A stretch of 64,000 nt of DNA from Flavobacteriaceae bacterium (GCA_024640565.1 JAHEET010000005.1:248001-312000); one strand, 5' to 3'; positions 48,055 to 58,287 are shown, numbered from the stretch's first letter. Made by a program: numbers and translations. The notes: generated by a model not told the origin, from the letters alone.

Positions 48055-49446
48055 ATGAACAATACCTCAAAACTACCACATCAAAAAGAATTATTCGGGC
48101 ATCCAGTAGGGCTTTATGTTTTATTTTTTGTTGAAATGTGGGAACGATTTTCCTATTATGGAATGCGTGCCATTTTAACCTTATACCTTGCTGCCCCAAT
48201 TGTATTTGGAGATCCGCAATCTGGATTTGGTTGGACAAACGGTGAAACACTCTCTTTTTATGGTACTTATACCATGTTTGTTTACTTAACTTCAATTCCT
48301 GGCGGCTGGATTGCCGATAAATTTATAGGTCAAAAAAAGGCTGTCATGTTGGGTGGGATTTTGCTCTGTATTGGACACAGTATTCTTGCTGTAGATACAC
48401 AATGGGCCTTTTTTACGGGACTCGTTTTTATTGTAACGGGTGTAGGATTCTTAAAACCAAACATTTCAACAATGGTTGGAGGCCTCTACCAAAAAGGAGA
48501 CGACAGAAGGGACAAGGGCTTTTATGTCTTTTATATTGGAATTAATTTAGGCGCTTTTTTAGGAGCACTTACTGTAGGAGCTGTTGCCGCTGAATATGGT
48601 TGGCATTATGGATTTGGATTGGCAGGTATTGGAATGGCTATTGGGCAAATTGTTTATATGTACGGTTTAAAATTCTTAGGATCCGTTGGCGATTTTATTG
48701 GTAATGCCGATTCTCCAAACAAAGAATTACTTAAAAAACCCTTAAACAAGGTTGAAAAAGATCGAATGTTGGTTATGTTTTTATCATTCCTAATTATTAT
48801 CGTTTTCTGGGGAGCTTTTGAACAAGCTGGTGGACTTATGAGCTTGTATACAGAACAAAAAACAAACCGGGTTTTATCCTTTTCACTCCCTTTTATTGGA
48901 AATGAAATTCCAGCAGCTGTTTTTCAATCCATCAATGCTTTTTTCATTATTGTGTTGGGAACTGCTGTAGGTAGTTTTTGGCATAAATGGAAAAATAAAG
49001 GAAAGGAATCTTCTTCATTGTTTAAAATGGCAATTGGTGTAATTATTATGGCTTTTGGTTTCTTCTTTATGAGTAAAGCAGCATCCGAAGTGCTTATGAA
49101 TGGGAGCGAGATTGCAGAAAAATCGGCTATGATTTGGTTGGTTTTAGCCTACCTTTTTCACACAATAGGAGAATTATGTGCCTCACCAGTAGCATTGTCT
49201 TTTATTACAAAATTAGCACCGGTTAAATATGCGTCCTTCATGATGGGTGCTTATTTTGCTGCCACAGGACTTGGAAACAAAGTAGCTGGTTTGGTTGGTG
49301 GATTGTCTGAAAATGCAGGAGATTTTGAGGTATTTACAGGAATCGCCGTTACGTGTACCATTTTTGGTTTTTTAATCATAGCGCTTTTAAAACCTTTGAA
49401 AAGATTAACACATGGAGCTGAAGATGCTCAAACGGACATGGCGTAA
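48055..49446 (+). CDS. POT/PTR2 peptide transporter 1
   Basis: The 463-residue membrane protein is a proton-coupled oligopeptide transporter. It carries the signature EMWERFSYYGMRAIL (ExxERFxYY) near residue 23, the second signature FYIGINLGAFLGAL, and about 12-14 helices. It starts three bases after the DPP IV stop, so it is in the same operon and likely imports the di/tripeptides released. Confidence 0.93.
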   Translation: MNNTSKLPHQKELFGHPVGLYVLFFVEMWERFSYYGMRAILTLYLAAPIVFGDPQSGFGWTNGETLSFYGTYTMFVYLTSIPGGWIADKFIGQKKAVMLGGILLCIGHSILAVDTQWAFFTGLVFIVTGVGFLKPNISTMVGGLYQKGDDRRDKGFYVFYIGINLGAFLGALTVGAVAAEYGWHYGFGLAGIGMAIGQIVYMYGLKFLGSVGDFIGNADSPNKELLKKPLNKVEKDRMLVMFLSFLIIIVFWGAFEQAGGLMSLYTEQKTNRVLSFSLPFIGNEIPAAVFQSINAFFIIVLGTAVGSFWHKWKNKGKESSSLFKMAIGVIIMAFGFFFMSKAASEVLMNGSEIAEKSAMIWLVLAYLFHTIGELCASPVALSFITKLAPVKYASFMMGAYFAATGLGNKVAGLVGGLSENAGDFEVFTGIAVTCTIFGFLIIALLKPLKRLTHGAEDAQTDMA

Positions 49447-49486
49447 ATAAAAATTTAATACAGCGTTTATTTTTTACATAAAAATT

Positions 49487-51058
49487 ATGAATACAACAAA
49501 ATACAGATTTGAAGGTTCAGAGATGAACAATCAATTATTAATGGGGCACCCATCAGGATTATTTGTACTATTCTTCACAGAAATGTGGGAACGTTTTTCT
49601 TATTATGGAATGCGTGCTATTTTAGTATTATTTCTTACCTCTGCATTGCTAGATGGTGGCTGGGCCTGGTCAAGAGAAGATGCCTTAGGATTGTATGGAA
49701 CCTATACAATGTTGGTCTATTTTTCTCCAATTTTAGGGGGCTGGTTCGCTGACAAGTATTTTGGCTATCGAAACGCTGTTGTATGGGGTGCATTCGTAAT
49801 GGCTATGGGACACGCTGCAATGGCGTTTGATACACCTTGGAGTTTGTACATTGGAATTGGATTATTGGTAGTAGGAAATGGTTTGTTTAAACCCAATATG
49901 ACCTCTATTATCAATGGAATGTATGTAAATGCCCAAGAGAAAAAAGATGGCGCATTTACAATTTACTATATGGGGGTCAACGCAGGTGCTTTTCTAGGAA
50001 TATTACTTTGTGGGTATATCGGAGAAACACAAGGATGGCATTATGGTTTTGGTCTTGCTGGTATCTTTATGCTTTTTGGAACCCTACAGTTTTGGTTGGC
50101 GCAAGGAATTTTTGGCAAAGTGGGATTGTCTGCTGCGAAAACAAAGGCATATGAAAATAATAACACCCAGAAAGAAGCTACAAAAACACAAGCAGCAATA
50201 GCACCAAGCGTTCAACGTGATCGCTATATTGTTGTTGGTATTTTGGCCTTTTTTACTGTTTTCTTTTGGGCAGCTTTTGAACAAGCTGGAGGTTCGATGA
50301 CCATTTTTGCAAAAGACTACACCAATAGAGTTTTAGAAGGAAATGCTGCCACTATTTTTCGAATTTCAAACACACTCCTTACCGTTGTACCATTGCTTAT
50401 CATCACCTATGTTCTCTTTAAACTGTTCCAAATAACGTTTAAAAAATATGCGCTTTCAAATGTATTTCTAGGAACCAGTTTTGTTATTATTTGGGCCATT
50501 GTTCTGTGGATGTTGAAAAATCAGTTTTCTGAACTAGAAACAGAAGTGCCTGCCTCTTGGTTTTCCATATTAAATTCTTTTTATATCATTACTTTCGCCC
50601 CATTATTTTCAAAATTATGGGAAAGTAAATACAACCCATCTGCGCCGGTTAAATTTGGGGCAGGACTCATCCTACTAGGGCTTGGATTTGGAATTTTGGC
50701 CTACGGTTCTTTGGGCATCCCACAAGGAGCACAAACAGCTTCTGTAAGCATGATCTTCTTAATATTGGCGTACTTACTGCATACCCTCGGAGAATTAACC
50801 TTGTCTCCTGTAGGACTCTCTTATGTGAGTAAATTAGTTCCAGCTGCAAAAATTGGCCTTATGTATGGACTCTGGTACATTGCTATTGGTATGGGAAATA
50901 AAGCTGCAGGTTCTATGGGGGGAATGATCGATCAAATTACCGCTGCTTACAGCATGAGTACCTTCTTTTTAATTTTTACATTTGTACCAATTATTGCTGG
51001 ATTTGTTTTGATAGGTTTGTCGCCTATCATGAAGAAATTAATGCATGGAATAAAATAA
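49487..51058 (+). CDS. POT/PTR2 peptide transporter 2
   Basis: The 523-residue membrane protein is paralogous to the previous gene, with EMWERFSYYGMRAILVLFL and YYMGVNAGAFLGILLCG. It is longer because of loops in the central region and extra helices. A Met at residue 13 (MNNQLLMGHPSG) is an alternative start at 49523 that would match the paralogue better. The tandem copy may differ in peptide preference. Confidence 0.92.
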   Translation: MNTTKYRFEGSEMNNQLLMGHPSGLFVLFFTEMWERFSYYGMRAILVLFLTSALLDGGWAWSREDALGLYGTYTMLVYFSPILGGWFADKYFGYRNAVVWGAFVMAMGHAAMAFDTPWSLYIGIGLLVVGNGLFKPNMTSIINGMYVNAQEKKDGAFTIYYMGVNAGAFLGILLCGYIGETQGWHYGFGLAGIFMLFGTLQFWLAQGIFGKVGLSAAKTKAYENNNTQKEATKTQAAIAPSVQRDRYIVVGILAFFTVFFWAAFEQAGGSMTIFAKDYTNRVLEGNAATIFRISNTLLTVVPLLIITYVLFKLFQITFKKYALSNVFLGTSFVIIWAIVLWMLKNQFSELETEVPASWFSILNSFYIITFAPLFSKLWESKYNPSAPVKFGAGLILLGLGFGILAYGSLGIPQGAQTASVSMIFLILAYLLHTLGELTLSPVGLSYVSKLVPAAKIGLMYGLWYIAIGMGNKAAGSMGGMIDQITAAYSMSTFFLIFTFVPIIAGFVLIGLSPIMKKLMHGIK

Positions 51059-51081
51059 TTTATTGAATCAGATTCACAATT

Positions 51082-51633
51082 ATGAATAAAATAATTTTCT
51101 TTTTTGCAATTGCAACACTCACATCGCTTCCCTTAAAAGCGCAAGAAAAAATAAATTGGATTTCTTTAGAAAAAGCAGTTGAACTTCAAAAAAAGACGCC
51201 TAAAAAAATTCTAATAGACATGTACACTGTTTGGTGTGGTCCTTGTAAAATGTTGGATAAAAACACCTTTGCAAACGAGAGTGTTGCCAACTATATCAAT
51301 GCCCATTACTATGCCGTAAAGTTTAATGCAGAGGGAAATGAAGTGCTAACGTTTAAAGGGAAGCGTTATGAAAATCCAAATTATGATCCTCAAAAAGCAA
51401 AAAGAAGAAACTCGGCACATCAGCTGGCAAGAGTACTTGGCGTTAGAGCGTTTCCAACCCTTGTTTTCTTGAATGAAAATGCAGATTTGGTAGCCCCCAT
51501 CAAAGGCTATCAAAGTCCAAAACAACTAGAAGTATATTTAAAACTTTTTAAAGGAGAAGAATACAAAAAAATAAATAGCAAGGAAGATTTCACAAAATAC
51601 AATGATGCTTTTGAGTACGAATTTATCGAATAA
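51082..51633 (+). CDS. Exported thioredoxin-family protein
   Basis: The 183-residue protein has a signal peptide (to about residue 20) and a thioredoxin fold with the active site WCGPC (Cys52, Cys55) in DMYTVWCGPCKMLDKNTF, and the cis-proline region RAFPTLVFLNE. It should work as a periplasmic thiol reductase or disulfide handler. It lies 23 bases after the second peptide transporter and converges with comEC. Confidence 0.88.
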   Translation: MNKIIFFFAIATLTSLPLKAQEKINWISLEKAVELQKKTPKKILIDMYTVWCGPCKMLDKNTFANESVANYINAHYYAVKFNAEGNEVLTFKGKRYENPNYDPQKAKRRNSAHQLARVLGVRAFPTLVFLNENADLVAPIKGYQSPKQLEVYLKLFKGEEYKKINSKEDFTKYNDAFEYEFIE

Positions 51634-51642
51634 ACAACTAGG

Positions 51643-53662
51643 CTAAAATTTTAAAACATACGCACCTTGCGTCCTTGTATTATAAAATGGAATGCCGTTT
51701 TTATTTGAAACAATTCGCCATCGCTTTACATAAGCTGTATAGTTACTACCATCAGCAATAAGCAGTTTTGGCGCTATGGTTTTGATCAGTCGAGCGAGAT
51801 TTATTTTTGGTGAACTTTGCAATAGCACAATTGGATTTTTCAATCCTTCCACCTGATAGATCCCAAGTGAATCCACAACTAAAAAATCTTGATTCCCAAT
51901 TGTAAAGTAATTTGTTGCAGCCTGCTGTTTTATAAAATTAAGTTGCTCTCCTACCCTGTAATTTTCTATTTGCGTCATTTCTAGCCATGACGTTAACGGC
52001 TGATTTGTCTTTAAAAAAAGTGTTTTTCCTTTGCGCTGCCCATACACACTTTTTCTAGATGCATGTAAAATAATGAATTCATTCTTATTTGTGAATTTCA
52101 TATGCTCAAACCATATAGTTCCTTGAATAAGAAGCAATGAAAGTAAAAAATAACGCAGTGTTTTTACATTGAATTTTTGGCAAACCTCAACCATAGCAAT
52201 GCAAAAAAGATAGCTAGCAAGCATTCGCAAAAAAGACATCGGAATTCCCTGAAACAAAAAAGCTTCTTTGGAAGAAATCCAATGAATCAATCCATTCAAT
52301 GCTTCAATAATACCATTATAACAAACAGCAATAAAATTGGGAAGTAAGTTGGAGAGCGCAAGGATAATAACAAAAATACCACCCATTAAAATAGCTCCTA
52401 AAAAAGGGATAATTAATACATTTGACAAGAAAAACAAACCCGGAAATTGATGAAAATAGAACAAACTCAACGGCAAAACTCCCAATTGTGCAGCGATCGA
52501 AACGGAACACAAACTCCAAACCTTTCGAAAAAACCAATACTTAGATTTCAATAGATTTGCCAATTTGGGTTGTACCCAAACAATTCCAAAAACGGCTAAA
52601 TAACTGAGCTGAAAACCTACATCAAATAAAAACATGGGATGGACAAGCAGCAATAAAAAGGCAGAAGAAATCAATGAAAAGGAAATGGTTTTACGCCGCT
52701 TAAACGAAAGGCCTACAGCGACAAAACTAAACATGGTAACTGCCCTAAGGACCGATGCTGACCCGCCTGCAATGAGTGCAAAAAACCAAAGCAAAGCAAT
52801 CACTAAAATTATTTTTATCAATTTGCCTTGTCGCAGCCTTTCAAGAGGTTGCAATAAAAAATGAAACAACAATAAAAGGATCCCTACATGCAAACCCGAT
52901 ACCGCTAAAATATGAATGGCTCCCGCATTTTCATATTCGTTTCGTAACTGATTGGAGAGATCCTTCCTTTGCCCCAACAAAAGAGCGTTCATCACTGCTA
53001 AAGTGCTTGTGCTAAACGCATGTTTTTGGAGTGCTGTATTAATTTGAATCCGTATTCTTGCAGAAAGTCCCCGCAATGTAGATCGCCCGTTGCCCAGAAA
53101 TTGATACCGATCTTTTTTAAGCTCTATTTGTTGATAGATACCTTGCCTTGCTAAATACTGTTTGTAATTGAATTGGTGGGGATTTAAGGGCGGTTTTAGA
53201 GTGGTGAAATTTGCAAACGACAAAAGGGAATAATCCACATTCAAGGTTCTTTTAAGACTGTCTTTTTCTAGATTTAGCAATACATTTCCTCGCGTAGAAA
53301 CACCGTCAACCTGGGCAACTTTAGCGATATATTTGTAGGCATAAGCCCCCCTCTTTTACTACTTTAGAGATGATTAAAAGTACAGTTGATTTTTTTGTGA
53401 TTTTATGCTGGTAATAGGACGTATGATTTCTATCATTCGAAAAATACACCGAACAAATTCCAACAAAAACAAAAAGAAGAAAAGTAGTGATCCTGTATAG
53501 GATGCTATTTCTAAAAATAAAAAGCATCCCTGAAAGAAAAAGTACGATCAGGATTGGTTTTAGACTACCAAAAGTCCAAATCGTAAAATAATACTGAATA
53601 CAAATACCCAGGATAAGACATACCGTAAAATAGAAAGGCAAATAATTAAGTAACTTTCTCAT
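51643..53662 (-). pseudogene. comEC: ComEC DNA-uptake channel, split by one frameshift
   Basis: Two frames together make a normal ComEC. The first 113 codons (from 53662) give the N-terminal membrane segments and end early at a stop near 53321. The second frame gives the OB-like part (QFNYKQYLARQGIYQQI), the competence helices (NAGAIHILAVSGLHVG-like AIHILAVSGLHVGILL) and the C-terminal lobe. Removing one C from the six-C run at 53346-53351 restores one reading frame through the join (KEGAYAYKYIAKVAQVDG). ComEC carries DNA across the inner membrane in natural transformation. One base decides the state: true inactivation, slippage-based switching, or a sequencing error. The promoter is intact. 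Confidence 0.85.
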
Positions 53663-53669
53663 AGCAAGA

Positions 53670-53677
53670 CAAAGTTA
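53670..53677 (-). promoter_or_regulatory. -7 element of comEC
   Basis: TAACTTTG on the minus strand, an exact TAnnTTTG match, ends seven bases before the ATG, so the transcript would be nearly leaderless. Confidence 0.5.
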
Positions 53678-53730
53678 CTAAACAAATTTTAATCCCTTAA
53701 AAACAAGCCACTTACACTAAAAAAAGTCTT

Positions 53731-54846
53731 TTATTTTGCTTTCAAATTGGCAACAATTTGCTGGGCTACTTTCGAGGAAGCCCCTTTTCCGCCTAAGGCT
53801 GTTTCTAAGGCATAATACGCCGTAAATAATGCTTCTCTGTGGTCTGGATCTAGAATTTTCAAGAAGGCTGCTTTTAAGTTCTTTTTCGTAAAGTCATTTT
53901 GAATCAATTCCTGTACTACTTCCTTGTCCATAATTAAATTGACCAAAGAAATATATTTTAGGGTAATGATTCTTTTTGCTATTTGATAGGAAATGGCACT
54001 TCCTTTATAACAGACAACTTGGGGTACTTTAAACAAAGCCGCCTCGAGCGTTGCTGTCCCGGAGCCTACCAAAGCAGCAAAGGAAATACTTAGTAAATCG
54101 TAGGTGTTGTTGTTGATAAAGCTCACCTTACGATTTCCAATAATTTGCTTGTAAAAAGAAAATTCTTGACTCGGAGCCCCCGCAATTACAAATTCATAAT
54201 CGTCAAAATCATCCATTAGCGAAAGCATCACAGAAAGCATTTTGGTAATTTCTTGTTTTCTACTTCCGGGCAATAATGCAATAATTGGCTTGTTACCTAA
54301 ACCCTGCGCTTTTCTGAAAGCATTTTCGTCCACTTGAGTTCGGTCGGCAATTGCGTCAATCAATGGATGTCCAACAAATTCGACCGCATAATTGTGTGAT
54401 TGGTAAAACTCTTTTTCAAAAGGCAGAATTACAAAAAGTTGATCGACATCTCGCTTTATGTCTTTTACTCTTGAAGACCTGCTTGCCCATACTTGAGGAG
54501 AAATATAATAGTTTGTCTTAAAACCTTGTGTTTTTGCCCATTTGGCAACGCGTAAGTTAAAACCAGAGTTGTCAATAAAAATAAGTGTGTCTGGATGAAA
54601 ATTTGCAATGTCTTTTTTACAAAACTTTAGAAACCCAAGTACTTTACGAAGGTTCATTAAAACTTCAATAAATCCCATAAAGGCACGCTCTCTGTAATGG
54701 GTGACCAACGTTCCTCCGACTCCCTGCATAAGATCACCTCCCCAAAAACGAATTTCTGCTTTTGGATCTTCTTTAAAAAGTTGTTTCATCAAATTGGCAC
54801 CATGCAAATCTCCTGAAGCTTCTCCTGCTATGATATAATATTTCAT
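53731..54846 (-). CDS. lpxB: Lipid-A-disaccharide synthase
   Basis: The 371-residue GT19 enzyme starts with YYIIAGEASGDLHGANLMK and contains FWGGDLMQGVGG, the FIDNSGFNLRVAKWAK segment, the ISPQVWASRSSRVK motif and LPGSRKQEI. It joins UDP-diacylglucosamine and lipid X in the cytoplasm to make the lipid A disaccharide. It starts one base after the small membrane gene and follows surE in one operon. Full length. Confidence 0.95.
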   Translation of the reverse strand: MKYYIIAGEASGDLHGANLMKQLFKEDPKAEIRFWGGDLMQGVGGTLVTHYRERAFMGFIEVLMNLRKVLGFLKFCKKDIANFHPDTLIFIDNSGFNLRVAKWAKTQGFKTNYYISPQVWASRSSRVKDIKRDVDQLFVILPFEKEFYQSHNYAVEFVGHPLIDAIADRTQVDENAFRKAQGLGNKPIIALLPGSRKQEITKMLSVMLSLMDDFDDYEFVIAGAPSQEFSFYKQIIGNRKVSFINNNTYDLLSISFAALVGSGTATLEAALFKVPQVVCYKGSAISYQIAKRIITLKYISLVNLIMDKEVVQELIQNDFTKKNLKAAFLKILDPDHREALFTAYYALETALGGKGASSKVAQQIVANLKAK

Positions 54847-55134
54847 TTAAATAATTTTAAGCACCAGCGTGGTCAAAGCAATTAAAATAGTTGCCAATAG
54901 TACCCCTTTTGCTCTGTGATCTTGTTGCTTTTTAATATATACAAAAAAAACAAAAAGGTTGGACACTGCAGCAAGCGACAAGACTTTGCCAAACAAATTG
55001 CCTTCTTCAATAAATTGAAGTGTTTCATAAAATTCATAACGAGAAAAGTATTCTAGGTATAAATAAATGCCTCCAAAAGTGGCAAAGAAAGCAACTAGCA
55101 TTCCAATAAGGATGTCTTTTTTTATAGCTCCCAT
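54847..55134 (-). CDS. Small membrane protein between surE and lpxB
   Basis: The 95-residue protein has three predicted membrane helices (GMLVAFFATFGGIYLYLEYF, a central one, and GVLLATILIALTTLVLKII) and a short basic loop KKQQDHRAKG. Its start overlaps the surE stop by 13 bases and its stop touches the lpxB start. The tight coupling suggests a role in the envelope, but no function is known to me. Confidence 0.8.
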   Translation of the reverse strand: MGAIKKDILIGMLVAFFATFGGIYLYLEYFSRYEFYETLQFIEEGNLFGKVLSLAAVSNLFVFFVYIKKQQDHRAKGVLLATILIALTTLVLKII

Positions 55135-55892
55135 TCGTTTAATTTTTGAATCATATGATGCGCTGTAAGGTCAAACTGCACAGGAACCACAGAAATATAT
55201 CCATTTTCTAGGGCATATACATCTGTATCTTGTCCTTTGTCTTTATTGATAAATTCCCCTGATAGCCAATAGTATTCTTTTCCAAATGGACTTTTACGTT
55301 TGTCAAAATTTTCTTTCCAGTAGCCATTTGCTTGTCTACAAATCTTTATTCCTTTTAGGGCATCTTCCTTCAAATTGGGGATGTTTACATTCAATACAAT
55401 GCCTTCGGGAATCCCATTCAACATCGCATTTTGAGTGATTTTTGTGATCATTTTTTCGGAAGGCTTAAAATCTGCATGCCATTTAAAATCCAACAGTGAA
55501 AAACCAATCGCAGGAATTCCTTCTATACCGGCCTCTACGGCTGCACTCATCGTACCAGAATAAATAACATTGATGGATGAATTGGAACCATGGTTGATTC
55601 CAGAAACACATAAATCGGGTTTTCTATTTAAAATTTCACTCACAGCCATTTTCACACAATCTGCAGGAGTTCCCGAACAGGTGTATTCCAATTGGGGGCC
55701 GTCATCAATCGTAATCGGATTGCAGTGCAACACATTGTCAATGGTAATTGCATGGCCCATTCCGCTTTGCGGACTGTCTGGCGCTACCACAACAACATCT
55801 CCAATTTTATTCATAATTTTAATCAATGCTCGAATTCCCGGGGCGGTAATCCCATCATCGTTTGTAATTAAAATTAAAGGTTTTTTATGCAT
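55122..55892 (-). CDS. surE: 5'-nucleotidase SurE
   Basis: The 256-residue enzyme has the SurE N-terminus LILITNDDGITAPGIRAL with the metal-binding Asp-Asp, VVVAPDSPQSGMGHAIT, CSGTPADCVKMAVSEIL and VSGINHGSNSSINVIYSGT. It dephosphorylates nucleoside monophosphates. It is first in the operon with the small membrane gene and lpxB. Confidence 0.95.
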   Translation of the reverse strand: MHKKPLILITNDDGITAPGIRALIKIMNKIGDVVVVAPDSPQSGMGHAITIDNVLHCNPITIDDGPQLEYTCSGTPADCVKMAVSEILNRKPDLCVSGINHGSNSSINVIYSGTMSAAVEAGIEGIPAIGFSLLDFKWHADFKPSEKMITKITQNAMLNGIPEGIVLNVNIPNLKEDALKGIKICRQANGYWKENFDKRKSPFGKEYYWLSGEFINKDKGQDTDVYALENGYISVVPVQFDLTAHHMIQKLNEWEL

Positions 55893-55910
55893 GAGTTCTT
55901 ATTTATCTAA

Positions 55911-55918
55911 CAAATGTA
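55911..55918 (-). promoter_or_regulatory. -7 element of surE
   Basis: TACATTTG on the minus strand is an exact TAnnTTTG match, 18 bases before the ATG. Confidence 0.55.
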
Positions 55919-55979
55919 ATTTAAAAAAAATGAATACCAATTTAACATTTTATAAAGAATTTAAGGATTTTTTTATCCG

Positions 55980-55987
55980 TAATTTTG
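55980..55987 (+). promoter_or_regulatory. Possible -7 element of the tail-specific protease gene
   Basis: TAATTTTG matches TAnnTTTG, 92 bases before the chosen ATG at 56080. It implies an unusually long leader for this genome. Confidence 0.35.
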
Positions 55988-56079
55988 TGTTGAATGGTGC
56001 GAAAATAAGATCCATTCATTATTTTAAGATTATCTTTAGCGTACAATTCAAATACAGAAATAACACGACCCTAAAATTT

Positions 56080-58212
56080 ATGAATACTAGACGTAAAAAC
56101 TATCTCCTGTTTTTCATCCTTTTTCTTTTTGCAAATAGCCTTACCACTTTTGCAACAGCTTCAAAAAAAATTACTGATCCTGAGAAAGATAAGGTGCTCA
56201 TTTATGTTTTAAAAAATATTTTGACCCGAGGACATTTTGTTGAAAAAGAGTTGAATGATGCTTTTTCTGAAAAGGTATACCAGGAGTTTATAAACGGTTT
56301 GGATCCCAATAAACGCTATTTTACGCAAGAAGACTTAAAAGAATTTTCTCAATACAAGTATGAAATTGACAATCAACTCAAAGACAACGACCTCACTTTT
56401 TACAACTTGGTCTATGGTCGTTTTTTAAGCAAAGTAAAAAATGCTAAATCCTATTATGAAGCGCTTTTAAAAGCCCCTTTTAATTACAAAAAGGAGGAAA
56501 CAATAAATATGGATTTTGAGAAAGTTCCTTTTGCGGTCAATAACAATGAATTGATTGACTATTGGAGAAAACAAATGAAATTAAACGTCTTGAGTAGGGT
56601 TCGAGAACAAGAAGATTTACAAAAAGACAAACTTAAAAAGGACCCCACTTTCAAAACAAAAAAATTTGCAACGCTAGAAACGGAAGCACGGGAAGAGGTC
56701 CTAAAAAACATGAACGACCTCTACCTTCGTATCGAGGAATTGGAACATGAAGATTGGTTTTCTACGTATTTGAATAGTGTCGTGGGTGCTTTTGATCCAC
56801 ACACCACCTACATGGCTCCAAGCATCAAAGAACGTTTTGACCAAGACATGTCTGGAAAACTAGAAGGAATTGGAGCACGATTGTTTAAAAAAGGAATTTA
56901 TACTGAGGTTTCAGAACTTGTCTCTGGTGGTCCTGCATGGAAACAAGGAGAATTGGAGGCTGGAGACACAATATTAGAGGTGGCACAAGGCACCGAAGAA
57001 CCGCTTGATATTGTTGGGATGCGTTTGGATGATGCTATTAAATTTATCAAAGGAAAAAAAGGGACTGAGGTACGATTGACAGTCAAGAAAAAAATGGATG
57101 GTACCACCAAAATTATTTCCATCATAAGAGATGTCGTTGAGTTGGAGGAAACCTTTGTCAAATCAACCATCGTTGAAAAGAATGGAAAAAAATACGGATT
57201 AATTGATTTACCCAGATTTTACATCAGTTTTGACGATGCTAATTACAGAGATTCCGCAAAGGATATGGAGCTAGAAATTGAGCGTCTAAAAAAAGAAGGC
57301 ATCGAGGGTTTGTTGATCGATTTAAGAAATAATGGCGGAGGTTCTTTGAAAACTGCCATTGAAATTTCTGGTTTATTTATTGATCAAGGTCCAGTAGTAC
57401 AAGTAAAGTACAGAGGTGAAAAACCAATGATAAAAAGAGACACCAACCAAAAAACACAATGGAAAGGAGCGGTTGTTGTTCTCGTCAATGAACTATCTGC
57501 GTCGGCATCTGAAATTTTTGCTGCTGCCATGCAAGATTATAAAAGAGCCATTATTATTGGAGGCAATCAAACTTATGGAAAAGGCACCGTTCAAAGTGTC
57601 ATTCCAATCAATAACTTTTATCCAAATTATGAAACCGATCTGGGAGCGATTAAAATGACCATTCAAAAATTTTATCGAATTAATGGTGGCTCAACTCAAA
57701 TAGAAGGAGTCTATTCAGACATTGCCATGCCAAGCAGATATAGCTATATGGAATTTGGAGAACGCGACATGAAAGGAGCTTTGGTTTGGGACAAAGTTCC
57801 TCAAGCCAAGTACACCACAACAGATTCTTATGAGAATTTTGAAACGGTTGTTTACAACAGTAAAGAACGCATTGCAGCCAATGAACGCTTTCAGTTGATT
57901 AACGAATATGCAAAATGGTTAAAAAAGAGTCAAGATGATGCAAGTTTCTCTTTAAATTACGCCCATTTTATAAAAGATAGCGAAGTCAAAGAAAAAGAAG
58001 CAGCCAAGTTTAAGGAAATCTTTAAATTTGATTCTAAATTGAGTTTTACCTCTCCAAAATATGAGCTTCCTCTTCTAGAAAAAGACAGCATTCTTTCGGA
58101 CAAAAGAGCTTACTGGCACAAAAACTTATCCAAGGATTTGTATGTAGCAGAGGCCTTAAATGTCCTGAGTGAATTAAAAATGAAATCTAAAAACGCAGTC
58201 GTTAAAAACTAG
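56080..58212 (+). CDS. prc: Carboxy-terminal (tail-specific) protease
   Basis: The 710-residue protein has a signal peptide (NYLLFFILFLFANSLTTFA), an N-terminal helical domain, a PDZ domain (about 265-345, LEGIGARLFKKGIYTEVSEL) and an S41 core with the Ser475-Lys501 dyad in SASASE and TYGKGTVQS, plus a C-terminal DUF3340-like region. It is Prc/Tsp, which trims or degrades periplasmic proteins. I take the ATG at 56080; the open frame runs far upstream over surE but that part is not protein-like. Slightly longer than E. coli Prc. Confidence 0.92.
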   Translation: MNTRRKNYLLFFILFLFANSLTTFATASKKITDPEKDKVLIYVLKNILTRGHFVEKELNDAFSEKVYQEFINGLDPNKRYFTQEDLKEFSQYKYEIDNQLKDNDLTFYNLVYGRFLSKVKNAKSYYEALLKAPFNYKKEETINMDFEKVPFAVNNNELIDYWRKQMKLNVLSRVREQEDLQKDKLKKDPTFKTKKFATLETEAREEVLKNMNDLYLRIEELEHEDWFSTYLNSVVGAFDPHTTYMAPSIKERFDQDMSGKLEGIGARLFKKGIYTEVSELVSGGPAWKQGELEAGDTILEVAQGTEEPLDIVGMRLDDAIKFIKGKKGTEVRLTVKKKMDGTTKIISIIRDVVELEETFVKSTIVEKNGKKYGLIDLPRFYISFDDANYRDSAKDMELEIERLKKEGIEGLLIDLRNNGGGSLKTAIEISGLFIDQGPVVQVKYRGEKPMIKRDTNQKTQWKGAVVVLVNELSASASEIFAAAMQDYKRAIIIGGNQTYGKGTVQSVIPINNFYPNYETDLGAIKMTIQKFYRINGGSTQIEGVYSDIAMPSRYSYMEFGERDMKGALVWDKVPQAKYTTTDSYENFETVVYNSKERIAANERFQLINEYAKWLKKSQDDASFSLNYAHFIKDSEVKEKEAAKFKEIFKFDSKLSFTSPKYELPLLEKDSILSDKRAYWHKNLSKDLYVAEALNVLSELKMKSKNAVVKN

Positions 58213-58236
58213 GTTTTTTTGCATTCCTAACATATT

Positions 58237-58271
58237 AAAATCGAATATGCTTGTAAAAGGTATTCGATTTT
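58237..58271 (+). terminator. Terminator after the protease gene
   Basis: A perfect 11-bp stem (58237-58247 with 58261-58271) around a 13-base loop, ending in TTTT. It lies 25 bases after the stop and directly before the next promoter. Confidence 0.6.
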
Positions 58272-58272
58272 C

Positions 58273-58280
58273 TATTTTTG
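58273..58280 (+). promoter_or_regulatory. -7 element of the ABC permease gene
   Basis: TATTTTTG matches TAnnTTTG and ends seven bases before the ATG, so the transcript is predicted to be nearly leaderless. Confidence 0.5.
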
Positions 58281-58287
58281 TATTTCT

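Noticed and set aside
55570..56079. Upstream extension of the tail-specific protease frame
   Set aside because: It overlaps surE on the other strand and places extra sequence before a clear signal peptide; the ATG at 56080 fits the family.
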